Below are positions 24,701 to 37,261 of a stretch of 64,000 nucleotides of DNA, piece after piece. Positions within the stretch are counted from its first letter, which is position 1. Each line of letters opens with the position of its first letter. The translations under genes and the position numbers were made by a program. Origin of the DNA: Balaenoptera acutorostrata (Eukaryota; Chordata; Mammalia; Artiodactyla; Balaenopteridae); contig NC_080071.1 of the NCBI RefSeq assembly GCF_949987535.1, positions 22,281,032 to 22,345,031 of the forward strand, written 5' to 3'. The notes beneath the pieces are model-generated. The model was not told where the DNA came from. It saw only the letters and a list, made by a program, of their open reading frames with translations, and ran no database searches.

Positions 24701-26290
24701 TTTTTGCTCTCTCCACATTTTAAGACACAAAATTGTCAACAAGACAAATCTGGTACTTATTAGATGCTCCGTGTTAAATGGAACGAAGTTTTCAGCAGAT
24801 ATTGACATAGAGTTCTCTATTACTGTATGTCTCGCCTCTGTATAATACATAAAGAAAACTATCATCAGAGCTAAATATCAAACCTGGGGTTTTGCAAATG
24901 ATAGGAGAGAGTGAGTGGCAAACCATTATTGCTGCTATTGATAACAGCCAAGAGACTGATATCTACACATGCTGAGAAAATCCACATGTGTCAAAGAGAC
25001 CAACAACCACAAAGGAATGAATTTTTCAGATAAGATGATCAAATGCTCTTCTGCTACATTTGGAATATGATTTGACTCAGTAAAAAAACTGCTGGTTTAA
25101 TTTTTCAAATACATATTTACTGCATATAAAACATGGTATTATTCTATTATTTTATGGTTGTTTAACTCTATCCCCTTAATGTTACAACTCACCTTACAGG
25201 ATTCAAAACTAGCTGAGGAACAATTTGTCTTCTGAAATCCTTTCCCCTTCTCTTATACCTCAAGAATGTGAGGGTTAGTTTCATTCTTTTGTGTCCTACA
25301 AAGTTATATTTTTAGCTCCTTAGACTTTAGGTGCTCTATCTACCTGTAATTATGTTGCAAAAGCAGAGGAAGATGCCTGTAAAGGTCAACAGCAGACAAG
25401 ATAGCAAAAAGGCCTATTTGTGGTCTTGAACAGCTGCAACAGGGCAGGGCGTGCCTGGCAAAGTTCCATCTGACTCTGGTCAGGCATGACAAACCCCAAG
25501 AGCTGGACTTGCTTTCAAAGTCATCCCTAGCACAGGACATTATTTCACTGCCCTGGGAGCAAAGGCTGCAGTCAAAGTCCAAAGGGGCTGATCAGAAGGG
25601 TAACACGGGAAAGGCAGAGGGAGGGTCCTGAGGGTGATGGCCTTCGGAAGGCTCTCCAGATGCTGACGAACCACCTCCCGGTGTCCCACCCTCCTCTCTA
25701 AAAACACAACAGAGCAAAACCACCATTGCTCCTGATGGAAGGCCAGATGTTACTTTTAGTTCCAGTTTGGAAACGCTGCCCAAGTAAGTTTTGAAAAAAT
25801 TTTTTTTCTTAAAGCAAGAAGTAATAAATTTATATTTTACCCAGTACAACAAAAATAAGATGCTATTAATCATATGTTTAGAAACGGAAATACTTTACAG
25901 GGAACAGGAAACATTCTTTTGTGGACGTCCTTTTCCACAGTTATATAAAGTTCTGTTTGTGAGGGACCATGATTGTCTTTGGATAAATAAAAGAGGCCGT
26001 TGTACGTGTAGGCTTTTATAGCTAAAGTGATTGGAGGCTTTTAGTCTTTACACTGTGATCTTTGCAATGTACAGTGCTTATGGCTCCTTGGTTTAAACTA
26101 GTGCTTTCTTCCTTAGTTAATGTGATTGTAGCAAAGTAGCATACTTATATTCTATTTATCAACAGGCATATAATGCAAATTTCCTTTGGAACAAAGTTAT
26201 ACATGTATGCACATTTCATCTCAGGACACAGCAAGGGTGGCAGTGAGAAGAGGAATAGGAACTTTGGGAATAAGAATGCCCAGAGCTGAG

Positions 26291-26648
26291 GACTTCCCTG
26301 GTGGTGCAGTGGCTGAGAATCCACCTGCCAATGCAGGGGACACAGGTTCGAGCCCTGGTCCGGGAAGATCCCGCATGCCACGGAGCAACTAAGCCCGTGC
26401 GCCATAACTACTGAGCCTGCGCTCTAGAGCCCGCGTGCCACAACCACTGAGCCCGCGTGCCACAACTACTGAAGCCTGCGCGCCTAGAGCCCGTGCTGCA
26501 CAACAACAGAAGCCACTGCAATGAGAAGCCCGCGCACCGCAACGAAGAGTAGCCCCCGCTCGCTGCAACTAGAGAAAGCCTGCACGCAGCAACAAAGACC
26601 CAACACAGCCAAAATTAATTAATTAATTAATTAATTAAAAAATAAAAA
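26291..26648 (+). mobile_element. CHR SINE, full length
   Basis: Begins GACTTCCCTGGTGGTGCAG and ends in (TTAA)n and A-rich sequence. A perfect 19-bp target-site duplication, AAGAATGCCCAGAGCTGAG, occurs at 26272-26290 and 26649-26667. It lies about 0.5 kb downstream of exon 2 in the gene's direction, inserted in sense-opposite orientation to RBMS1. The ACAACCACTGAGCCCGCGTGCC part is partly duplicated. Confidence 0.97.
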
Positions 26649-27163
26649 AAGAATGCCCAGAGCTGAGCGTGAACAACCCGGACCACAAAACTACAGGTGT
26701 GAGTGAAGACAGACTACCTTTGCCCCCCTGGCATTAGAGTTTATACGCATTTAGGATTAAGTTAGACGGTAACTACCTTTCTGACAAACGGTGACAACTA
26801 AAGTTTCTCTTATGATGAGACAGACTGGCCCCGAGAGGTGCTTCCACAAAATATGAGCACTCCTCAAAAAGGAACCAGCCATGTTTTTAAACAATTCATA
26901 GCCTGCTTCTCATGAGCCAATAAAGGCAAATTCTACTGAGCAAATGCTCCAATTTATTTTATTATATAGGCATTCTGTTGATCGTAATGCTGAATGAAAA
27001 AGCATCCAAGGACTCAGAACTTAGAAACCCTGTCAACTGTGACCAGAATGAGCGTTCACAGATTTGTCTTGTACTAAACCTCTCTTAGAACACAATTTAT
27101 CTCACTCTGTAATATGATCAAGGAGATATTTAGGAGCTAAACACAAGAACAACTTCTACTTAC

Positions 27164-27339
27164 GGCTGACACAGCTTCACCAGGTCCTGGTCTGTGGTGT
27201 TGGGAGGCAGCCCCCGGATATAGAGGTTCGTTTTGCTTAGCTGATCCCATCCTGAGTTGCTACTGCTACTACTGTTGTTATTACTGCTGGTGGTGCTGGG
27301 GCTGGGAGGGGCCATGGGGTGGGCTGGGACCAGAGACTG
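27164..27339 (-). CDS. RBMS1: RBMS1 exon 2: Ser/Asn-rich linker and start of RRM1
   Basis: This 176-nt exon encodes residues 24-81 of the isoform plus two bases of a proline codon. It reads [17 protein letters not shown], then a Ser/Asn low-complexity stretch (residues 36-52), then [13 protein letters not shown]. The segment LYIRGL (62-67) is the RNP2 motif in the first beta strand of RRM1; RNP1 would be in the next exon. The acceptor is TTTTCCAG at 27347-27340, with a CTAAC branch point 23 nt upstream (adenine at 27362). The donor is GTAAGT at 27163-27158. The linker [19 protein letters not shown] fits RBMS1 rather than RBMS2 or RBMS3, which differ here. Residue 70 is Asn (AAC); I recall His in human RBMS1. 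No frameshift or stop is present, so this is a functional exon rather than a processed copy. Confidence 0.95.
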
Positions 27340-27362
27340 CTGGAAAACAAAGACGGCAGCGT
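27340..27362 (-). promoter_or_regulatory. RBMS1: Exon 2 3' splice site: branch point, pyrimidine tract and NAGNAG acceptor
   Basis: Read on the minus strand, a CTAAC branch-point match (A at 27362) is followed by a T-rich tract and CCAG|CAG. The second CAG (27339-27337) is also a usable acceptor. Using the first AG gives RKQ-QSLVP at the junction; using the second gives RKQ-SLVP, one glutamine fewer, with the frame kept. Confidence 0.8.
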
Positions 27363-30124
27363 TAGAACGCCAGACAGAACCGATTCGGCACCATTCAGAG
27401 GCTGTATGACCTCCCAACCAAGACGAAGTTACCAAGATACGCACACAGATTTATCTTCAGCTACTTTACCGCAGATTTTAATTTACACCTTAAAAAAGAT
27501 CTGTTCATTCTACAAAAATACCCTCTCCTTCAACATGAATAACAGGATTTTACTCAGCAGAATATTCTCTACCTGCACCTGAAACAGGACTAAGTTTTTG
27601 TAAGATTTTATTCACATACTTTAAGGAACACATCTGATACTCAAAACGAACTTGCATAAAGTTATTGATGATATCATTTTAATCTACAGTCATTTAGAAA
27701 TCACTGGACTTTTGAAAAGGTTTTCCAATTCTGAAGGACACTTGATTGAAAGTTGCTGACAATTTTATTGAGATGATTCTTAGGGATTAAAAAAAAAAGA
27801 TTACTCTTCAAGTGTAAGGAAGTTAGGGTTCAGTCAAGAGGCTCAAATAAGAAAGCCTTCACCTAGTTCTAAGACAGGCCCATGGCTTCCTTGAGACATC
27901 TGGATAAGATTCACAGGTCGGCTGCCTTTCGCTCTGGCTAACCTTGTGAAATTTAACCCCTGTGAGAATGGTGTAGAAGCTGGAAACCTTCCCAGGCCTG
28001 GCAGCAACCAAGGTAACTTTTACAAAGCCTGCAAGCCAGGCTCGGTGTGGTTTCAGTCAGCAGTCACCTAGGAAGAATGTCTGAAAATATACGCACATCA
28101 GATAATTGTTAACCAATCGAAAGAAACCACAGTTCTCTGTCCCTATGCCACACACATGACCTTTGAGGAAGTTAAATGGTTCAGTTTGACATGGAAGTCA
28201 GCACAGCCCAAAGTGTCCTCACAGCAAATGCTCTGCAGTTTCACACCAGGACAGGAATTTTTTTTACTTCACATCTTCTAAATAATAAATAGACCAACCA
28301 AGGACATCACTGACACTGAGTAACAGTTTGAAGAGGTAAAATTAGTCGCTAGACATTCAACAAAATTTTCAAATCTTACAGCTTGATTTTTACCACCGTA
28401 AACAAGAAAATGAGGCATCTCTAGGACACAATTAAATTCCACTTTAGAAAGTTCAAAAAGTAGACCCCCTGCAGTAAATATAACCTTGCTGACCTTGTCA
28501 GCAATCTCAACTTTCCAGGATAGATTATCCGGCTCTGCACCCAGTTTCTGCCATGGCCATTCTTACTCCACAGTATTATCCTGAGGCACTGGGCTCCTCA
28601 TGAATCTAGACATGTAACCATTTCTTCATGGCCTATACTATGAAGATTCTTCTTCTCACTGCCCAGCGCCCTTGCTAAATTAAAGTCAGAGTCCAAACAC
28701 CACTTTATCTCAAGGGATTCTTTTTCAGAAAGGAGAGTTGCAAGAAGGGTTAACAACAGTCAGTGTATAAATGAAGGCTGAACTTGAACCAGGAACATCA
28801 GCACTGCTTAATCCAAAACAAAACCTGCCTGAGATCATATCCTATCAAATCTATTTGATTTATGCCCTTAATAAGCAGTTGAACTCAAATCCTTTCCTCT
28901 CATCCCTGTTTTTCTCTAAGGGATAAAAACTGCTTTCCAGGTATAAACTAAGCCCTTCTCCTGCACCTCAGACCCCCAGCTGTGCCACACAGAAGTCTGC
29001 GTCCCTTCTCCAAAGTCACTCAGTATAACTGCTAGCTGCAACCTGCAATCAGCCAGGCACCCTCTATTTCTCACTTCAGCGAAGGACAGAGGGGCTGGGA
29101 AGGTAACACATACATACATCGCCACCCTGTTCCTAGCCTTCGATTTGCACAAAGAACTGATGGTTGTAGAAATCTAGGCAAGACTGTAGTTCTTCTTAAA
29201 TCACCTCTGATTAACATCCGAGCACCTGTGCTTGCCTCAAACACAGCTTTTCACCATAGGACCTGGTGTGTTCCGCGCTGCAGTCGGGGGATGACACGTG
29301 GTCACCTGGGTAAGCCTTGCAGGGGTCTGACAGAAGCTGTGGCTTGGGTCCATGCCCACCTTGCAGTGGGATGACACCACCCAAAGAAAGTGAACCAGCA
29401 GGCATCTGCAAGACTGCATCCCAAGTCTGCCTCAGCTGTCACCTCTGCTCTTCCCTGGGGTGGAGAGTGGAGTGTCGGGCATGGACTTACACGATGAAAA
29501 GAAACACGTGGACGTGTGAGTTATCTGGAGATCTCTGGGACACGAAGGAGCAGGCTTTTATTTATGTATCTATATTTGGCAGAAGCAGAGCCGTGATCTA
29601 CATAGCTGATGGAATGCATCTTTGACTGGCCTCCATATTTATGACAGCAATATTTTCCCATGCTGGAAGTAGGTGGGGAGCATATACAGTCTGTGCCTCC
29701 CCACTTTCTCTCTAACCTACTCTTTGGGGGAAAAAAATCTGCTAGTATTCCGATCCCAGCTGGGAGAAGGGAGCTCCCGAATGCATCCTGAGGAGGATGA
29801 CTGGTCTCTGGTGAGTCCTGGTGACCAAGGTTAAATTCAAATGTATCCTATTATCAACTCTCAGAAATAGTTGATGACTAAAGAGAAGAAGCATTAAATT
29901 AGTCCAGGTTGTCCATTTTCCATTTTCTGGTACAGAAAATTTTAGATCAACGATTGAGTTTTTAGAACTCATTGAAATTAAAAATTTAAATCCTGATAAA
30001 GACTTCCTCATGTTCAAAGAAGAAAATGCAAACACAATAAAGGAGTTTGTTCCAAAATATTCAGAACGGGTTAATGCTAATTGTAAGAGCGCGGTATAAT
30101 AATTACTGTCATATCCTGCATGTT

Positions 30125-30350
30125 TCATACGTGCCAGACACTGTACCACGTGTCACAGTGCCATGCATCGTCTTACTTAGTCCAAACAAGACAGATGCAT
30201 TATTGTCCTCCCATTTTGCAGATCAGGAAACTGAGTCTCAGGAGACGTTAAGTAACGTGCCATGGTCACACTTTCAGTAGGCGGCAGGGCTGCAATCTGA
30301 ACTCAGATCTGCCGGACAACAAAGCCAGAGCCCTTAATCTGTGCTCTAAA
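30125..30350 (-). repeat. MIR SINE
   Basis: Contains GTGCCAGACACTGTACCACG, CCATTTTGCAGATCAGGAAA and CAGGAGACGTTAAGTAACG, then AGTAGGCGGCAGGGCTG, in reverse-MIR order. Open frames here are incidental. Confidence 0.82.
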
Positions 30351-31359
30351 TGGCACCCAAGACACTGTCTATATCCTAAATGAACTATTAATATTATTTC
30401 ATTTTTCTGTTGTCATTCTTCCTGCCACTTAAATTATGAAATTCAAGTTTTTCTGAAATATGACACTTAATACCATTGGTGGCTAAGTTTTTTTAAGAAA
30501 AAAAAGTCAAAGGTGCCTTTAAGTTAATGAGCAACAGTCAACTTGTGCTTTTTTTTTTAACAAAACCCTTAAAAAGGTCAGTTTTTAAAATTCGACCTTA
30601 TAAATCTTTTCATTAAAAGAATTCTGCAAACAATTTTGGAAAGCTACAGCACATTACAGCCGAATATCAGAGTCACCATTTTAGGAAGGCTCCACTTAAC
30701 CAGTGAAGAAGGAAACCCTCACTCCCAGATTGAAATACAAACACTGACAAGTCTTTATCTACAACTTCAGAACCCTGATCAATTTAAAGCGATTACACTT
30801 TGTAGTCAAGTGCCTCAACAGCATGAACAGCAAACTTAAAAAAAAAAAAAAAGAAAGAACAAAAAAGCTTACAAGTGGACGATATTTTATCAAACTCCAT
30901 TTTCATCACTGGTTGTCCTTTTACATTTTGCCTCTCAAAACCCCTAAGCTGCCCTAGAATTTGAAAAGACACTGCCCACCTTCCACCCCTTGGATGAAGC
31001 CTGTGGACAATTTTCACAAATTCAACCTATTTATTTAAGGAACTGGGTGGCTGAATGACCACAGCTAAGTGCTGACCCATGCCACAAGAGCCTAAGAGTC
31101 TATAGCTCAGTCTTCTCTGGCCTCATCTCACTGCTTCAGGTCAGGTAAACAAGATACCTATCAAGTTATCTATCCAAGGGCAGGGAAAACAAGCTAATTC
31201 AGTTTTCACAATAACATTTAACTAGGCTGAATTCACATGCCTTAAGTGATAGAAAAATTAAGTTGGTGGTGAATAAATGGGTGGCTCTGTTAGCAGAGCC
31301 TCTCTGCACTCCCTGCAGGAGTGGGTGTGGGCACCAGCAGGAAGAGGGCTTGTCAGCAC

Positions 31360-31411
31360 TCAGGGAGGACTTCCTGTGTGGACCACAATCAGGGAGGACT
31401 TCCTGTGTGGA
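31360..31411. repeat. Direct duplication, 29-bp period
   Basis: A 23-base segment (TCAGGGAGGACTTCC followed by TGTGTGGA) occurs at 31360-31382 and 31389-31411 without a mismatch. Confidence 0.92.
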
Positions 31412-31575
31412 CAGCTCTGATGCCTCCATCCCGCCAGGAAAGCCCACTCACCTCCTGCACTAAAAGACAGACACGCAGCAACTACACGTACGGTAAATCT
31501 ATTTCCCTCCCCATCACATCACCCCTCACCCCAATGCACATTAAGAAGTCTCTTCTATATAAGTGCAAATCTAAG

Positions 31576-31583
<8 letters not shown>

Positions 31584-31622
<39 letters not shown>

Positions 31623-31929
31623 ATTTATTTATTTATTTATTTTTGGCTGTGCTGGATCTTCGGTTCGTGCGAGGGCTTTCTCTAGTTGCGGCAAGTGGGG
31701 GCCACTCTTCATCGCGGTGCGGGGACCGCTCTTCATCGCGGTGCGCGGGCCTTTCACTATCGCGGCCCCTCCCGTTGCGGGGCACAGGCTCCAGACGCGC
31801 AGGCTCAGCAGCTGTGGCTCACGGGCCCAGCTGCTCCGTGGCATGTGGGATCTTCCCAGACCAGGGCTCGAACCCGTGTCTCCCGCATTAGCAGGCAGAT
31901 TCTCAACCACTGCGCCACCAGGGAAGCCC
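31584..31929 (-). mobile_element. CHR SINE (minus strand) with internal duplication
   Basis: The reverse complement of the CHR consensus, starting from a long poly(T) (31578-31615) and TTTA repeats, and ending CACCAGGGAAGCCC. The target-site duplication CTAAGTCTTTTTT is at about 31571 and 31930. CTCTTCATCGCGGTGCG is present twice in tandem inside the element. Confidence 0.95.
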
Positions 31930-32290
31930 CTAAGTCTTTTTTAAAAACGGGATTAACCGTGTGTGAACTAAAAATATATTAGTAATCATGTACATTGTTG
32001 TAGATTTCTATTCAGCAAAGAACAATAAAAAAACAAAGACCTGTCACTATAAATTCTATTGTCTTATTTCCTTCCTATTTCTAATAGACTAAAGAATAGT
32101 GCTCTGACCAATCTTATAGCTGAAGCTGTTCTTCCCTCACCCCCTCACTTAGTAACTTTCCTAAGAATATATTTTGAAGGGAAGGGAAACCTAGTATCTG
32201 CCTTTTAATTACCCTCAAGTCTTCTTTAAGGCTGTCATCCTTATAGTTTAAGGTTATAATCCATAATCCCTGTCCCCATCCTGCCACCCC

Positions 32291-32291
<1 letters not shown>

Positions 32292-32327
<36 letters not shown>

Positions 32328-32351
32328 ACCACCACCACCACCACCACCACC
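32292..32351. repeat. Compound microsatellite (CA)n(CCA)n
   Basis: A run of about 17 CA units passes directly into about nine CCA units, without interruption. Confidence 0.95.
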
Positions 32352-33317
32352 AAACAGCAGGGAGGTTTACCACATCAACTATTTCCTTTATCCAGAAGCA
32401 AAATAATCATTACAGTTGCTCCTGAGAGCAGACAGAAGTCATGGACATCATCATTTCTCCAGGAAATAGTATAATAATCAAGCCTGGCGTGAACTGAGTA
32501 CTACACAAAGGCACTGTCTACCATACTAATGCCATATACTGGTTCTTCTCCCAAAGCTTTCAAGATACAAAGGAAATGTAATAATTTAGGGGAATTATGG
32601 AATGGGGGTGGGGGGGCAGATCATCTGAATAGGCCAATTTCGTCACAGTCAGAACATTTTTGTTGGTTTGTTTCCATTTAGACATCTGAGTGGCTCCAAA
32701 AGGGCTAGGAATAATAACTGAGAAAGATAAAGTTCCTGGCACAGGGAGCTGGGAAAGTACACAGCTGAGAAGTGGGAGGTGAGTTAGTGAGAGATGAGAA
32801 GCTGGCCAGGAAGCAGATGTTCTTCCGGGTAGGCCAGGAGGCGAAAGGACAGCACAGACATCGGCCCAGAACAATGGTGCCCCTTCACACATGCAGGGTC
32901 TTACTCACCCATCATGTGGGAAGGAGGACAAATGGGCAGATATCAGGCAATCCCATTGGATGCCAGGATATCAAAGCTTAAAATCACATAGCTAATTAGT
33001 TAATGAACTGGGTCTCATATTGTCACGGTCCCTTGTTTGGAAACAAACTTTGTAGCCTCAAACTATGAAACCGAGCAATAGGTTATTCAGTATTTTTTTG
33101 CTGGATTCTGTCTGTCGAAGCAGAGAGGTCCATGTTGTTATGTTAGCTATTTAAAAAATCTAAAACTAAAAATTCCCAAGGCTTCGTAATTAATATTCAC
33201 TAAGATAGTTATCAAATCTCATCCTTAAATGTAAAGTTGCAATCTCTACATAGAAATCTCTTTACCTAAGTCCATCAGATTAAAAAAAAAAAAAATTCAG
33301 ACGTGCACTGAAATTTT

Positions 33318-33713
33318 TTTTTTTTCCTCAAACTTCTTTATTGAAGTATAATTGCCTTACAATAGTGTGTTAGCATCTGCTTTATAACAAAGTGAATCAG
33401 TTATACATATACAATATGTTCCCATTTCTCTTCCCTCTTGCATCTCCCTCCCTCCCACCCTCCCCATCCCACCCCTCTAGGTGGTCACAAAGCACCGAGC
33501 TGATCTCCCTGTGCTATGCGGCTGCTTCCCACTAGCTATCTATTTTACATTTGGTAGTGTATATATGTCCATGACACTCTCTTACCCTGTCACATCTCAC
33601 CCCACCCCCTCCCCATATCCTCAAGTCCATTCTCTAGTAGGTCCGTGTCTTTATTCCCGTCTTGCCACTAGGTTCTTCATGGCCTTTTTTTTTTTTTTTT
33701 CCCTTAGATTCCA
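33318..33713 (-). mobile_element. L1 3' end, minus strand
   Basis: Starts with poly(T) and TTCTTTATTGAAGTATAATTG, the reverse complement of a cetartiodactyl L1 3' UTR, about 400 bp, 5'-truncated. The target-site duplication TGCACTGAAATTTT is at 33304-33317 and 33714-33727. Confidence 0.93.
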
Positions 33714-33879
33714 TGCACTGAAATTTTAAAATGTACCATTCCGGTGAGTGATGCAGATAACGGAGGAAGCGAATGAGTGTGTGGGACCCGGGATTGGTGA
33801 AAGATCTGTATCTCCCTCGCAATTTTGTTGTAAACCTAAAACTCCTCTTTAAAAAAAATCTTTAAAAAACAAAAAAACA

Positions 33880-34060
33880 GGGACTTCCCTGGCAGTCCAG
33901 TGGTTAAGACTTCACCTTCCAATGCAGGGGGTGCAGGTTTGATCCCTGGTCGGGGAGCTAAGATCCCACATGTCTCGCGGCCAAAAAACCAAAACGTAAA
34001 ACAGAAGCAATATTGTAACAAATTCAATAAGGACTTTAAAATTGGTCCACATCAAAAAAA
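33880..34060 (+). mobile_element. Older, short CHR-type SINE
   Basis: Begins GGGACTTCCCTGGCAGTCCAG and has the form with TTTGATCCCTGGTCGGGGAGC, about 180 bp, lacking the long 3' body of the other copies. Flanked by AAATCTTTAAAAA-type direct repeats (about 33857 and 34062). Confidence 0.9.
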
Positions 34061-36829
34061 AAAATCTTTAAAAACAAAACAAAAAAAAACATGAAGATAC
34101 TGGACTGAAGGCATTAAATATAAGTTATTCACCAGAAAACTTGAAGGCCAAGAAAGTGAGTGAGGGGCTTAAGACAACGGGTTCAAAACTTCCTCACCAG
34201 AAAGCACATTCATTAGGAAGGAAAAACTTTTAACAGTGGGCTCCTGGCCTTATCTACCCTTAACTGCATCACGTAAAATGGTGTGGTATGGTATGGTTTC
34301 TAAAAGCAGTAAGAGTTCAACCAAGTGCTCAACCCTGAGATGAGATGAGAGGGATGAGAGGGCCTGGGACAGAAAGGCTGAAGGCAGCTTCACTGAGGGA
34401 ATACATGGCTGAGGGAGCTGAATATTAACGGCAAGTCATTAAGAACAGAGGAAGGGCAGTCCTGAAAGGGGTGGGTGTGTGGGGAGAGCAGAAGAGCCCA
34501 CCAAGATACAGACAGGAAGCATCATTCCTCATGAAGCCAGGGAAAAGACCAACCTCTTTTCCTTGGTCTTTTCCCTTGGTTGGCTCAAGGGTATGTTAGG
34601 ACAAGCTGATGTTTGGGGAGGAGAAGGGGTGGGGGGTGGGGAATGACACTAGAAAGGTAGGAGGATTACCTAGAAATCGTATAGAATATGGAAATAATGT
34701 CACACATGACTGTTCAGAGTCTCACAGGGAGAACAGAAAATTTAAAGATGATAAATGAAGAGCATAGCTTGTGGGGGACATAAACCTAAGGAAATTCTCC
34801 CCCCTCCTCTCTACATACAAAAGAAAAATGACTGAATGGAAACATCTGGAGTCCAGTCTTGCCTTGGCCAGTAACTGGAGCATCATCTCTGGGCAGCACA
34901 AGGTCCTCACCTGGGAAATGAGCAGGTTAGACTGGGTGATGTCTAAGCTCCCTTCCATTTCCGAATTCTAAGGCTGGATAATGCTTCTGGCTGTCTCCAG
35001 CTAAGGCATATCACGACAGAACCCAGCCAGGCCCCTGGGTACTCTTATCTACCTGCACCAACAGCCAGAGAAATGGAGTAAGAGGTTGAATCAGCAGAGC
35101 CGAGAAAGAAGACTCACCCAAATACACGTGCAGCTAGAAGACAGACAGGAGTCGCACTGTGGTCCTACCTCCCTACACCACTTAAGCCAAGCACAGAGTC
35201 CCTATTTAGCCACAGATGTTTATGAGGAAATACAGTAAATACAGAAGCTGTACTAAAACTACAACTAAAGTTTAAAGAAACAAATTAAAAAAAATTTTTT
35301 TAAAGATATAATACTCAGAGTTCTTATAGCCAGAGTGGTCTTCAGGTGAAAATATTATAGCTGAATAACTTGGACCTATTGAGACTTTTTGTTGGTTAAC
35401 AGCCTCACATCTTTCTGTTTCAACATGTAATCAGTAAAAAGTTGCATTTCACATTCTATTTAATCTCTTATATATCAAAAGACCATGTCATAGCTCCAAA
35501 ACCACCTTAAAAGAAAGTTCATAACAACCAGCTACTGGAACACGGTAAACAGAAAATCCTGCCAAACTTCAGGTACAAAATTGATTACTCTTCTGGATTC
35601 TGAATGCAGGTGCATAGAGAGTGTTTTTATTCTCTTCCTGGGTCTCAAATGAAGAATTTTCAAATCCACACCTGCTTTGTTCCTTGACACAGAGCCCTGC
35701 GAAGGGAAAAGAACAAACTCTTCCTTTTTACTCAAAATAAATTGAAAAAAGGAAATTTCCTAAGGGAAGTGCAGCATTACCTTTATCATGACAGCTCAGA
35801 ACACCTCTGCAAAGCCTGAATTTCCTGCCTCACCCCAATGGAGTTAGGATACCAGCATGGTCAACTTCCTTCCAGCTGTTTTTAAAACTCTATGTACAGT
35901 ACAGTTTGTATCTTCTAGCATTTCTTGTAAGTAAAGAATTATTGCTGAGATTGCAAAGTCCTCAGGGTGGAAATTACCTATTTAAAAATATACTTTCTTT
36001 ACACTACACAATACTTATTGAAAGTACTGTAAAGTGATTAACTAAACATAAAGTTAGAAACATATGAGCCAGCTTACCCCCAAAAAACCCCAAATGAATT
36101 TATTCAATTTTTTTTTTTTTCCAAGATGCAAAGGGACATGTGAATAAGCTTGCAGTATTATGGGTTTCACAAATTAGCCCCTGGAGAAAAAAGCATTATC
36201 TGTAGTTTCAGGAAACTGAACAAGTATTTGAAATCTTCCCATAATAATAATACAAAAAATGAAATCCTATCTGACCGTGTTGTGATTTGTATATTGCCAA
36301 AGTAAAACGTCAACAGGAAAAATTTTTGAGTTACTACAACTCAAAAAAATTAATAATCACATTTATTGCTTTTTCATGGTAAAATTCAGCAGTTTACATC
36401 TGACACAATATGGATAATTAGTGTAGGACAGCTTTTTATTATGTATCTCTGTGTATGTATTTCTACGTAAATGTCTGTGAGCAAATAGAAGGGATTAAGC
36501 CGATGGCTGTCTCTGAGACACACTGTCTCTGAGACACAAAGCACAGTGGCTTTTTTTTTTTCTTTTTTGCCTGAGATCCACCTAAAAAATTAACTTTCTG
36601 CCTGAGATTGAAACACTGTATACACATACAGGCAAAGACATAGAAAACTGAAACAAAAATTTTGTGAAACAGTTATTTTCCTTTACCATATGCAATGTAC
36701 CCTAACAGTACCTTTTCTTGCCTATTTCCTTAAATAAGAAATGCTGGTAGCGACTTAGTAGCGGCCTACTAAATTGATTCCACACCCCACTAATACTGCC
36801 ACTTGCAGGTTACAAAACAGTGCTCTGCT

Positions 36830-36950
36830 GCATTTCTCAAACTTTGATGTGCACAGGAATCACCTGCATTGTTAAAATGCAGATTTTGACTCAGCCATTT
36901 GGGTAGAGCCAAGATTCTGCAGTTCTAGCAAGCTTCTGGGTGTTGCCCAT
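36830..36950. mobile_element. MER5-like hAT fragment
   Basis: Has CTCAAACTTTGATGTGCACAG, GAATCACCTGCATTGTTAAA and ATGCAGATTTTGACTCAGCC in order, a diverged MER5-type left part. Confidence 0.55.
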
Positions 36951-37261
36951 GCATAAGGCAGGACTCAAGGCAATAAATACTCTTGGTGAGTGACAATGAA
37001 TTCTGGAAAGGGCCCTTTCCAACTTTAAGAAGGAGCAAGGTGCATCTACCCATAAAATGAAATGAAAACCTCTGTTCATCTGCTTTCCAGAGCTGAGAGA
37101 GACATCTTAGATCATGCAGTCCAGTAATTCTCAACTGGAAGTATAAAAGAATCTTAAGAGATGGGTGGGGAGTAGAGATAGGGGCAGTATTTTTATTTTT
37201 ACTCAAGAAGCCTTGACTTTTAAAATGTTGATAAACACTGATCTTATTCAATACCTTACTT

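Larger units (their letters stand above)
1..27163 (-). other. RBMS1: RBMS1 intron 2, 5' part (continues beyond the left edge)
   Basis: This stretch begins at the GTAAGT donor of exon 2. I looked for the next exon, which should complete the proline codon and encode YGKIVSTKA, and did not find it, so the intron exceeds 27 kb. It holds scattered repeats, listed separately. The stretches 1-1080, 1330-3240, 4650-8540, 12.2-14.2, 17.9-20.9 and 24.4-26.2 kb contain no gene or repeat that I can name with confidence. Confidence 0.8.

Noticed and set aside
1..27163. RBMS1 exon 3 (rest of RRM1) in the left part
   Set aside because: I searched for the reverse complement of the YGKIVSTKAILD coding segment and found none, so it is probably outside the window.
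27345..27444. Upstream extension of the exon 2 frame starting [12 protein letters not shown]
   Set aside because: This part lies in intron 1, above a good acceptor with a branch point and pyrimidine tract. It has no similarity to RBMS1.
29742..30149. 135-codon minus-strand open frame
   Set aside because: It overlaps a MIR, has no recognised domain and no splice or promoter context.
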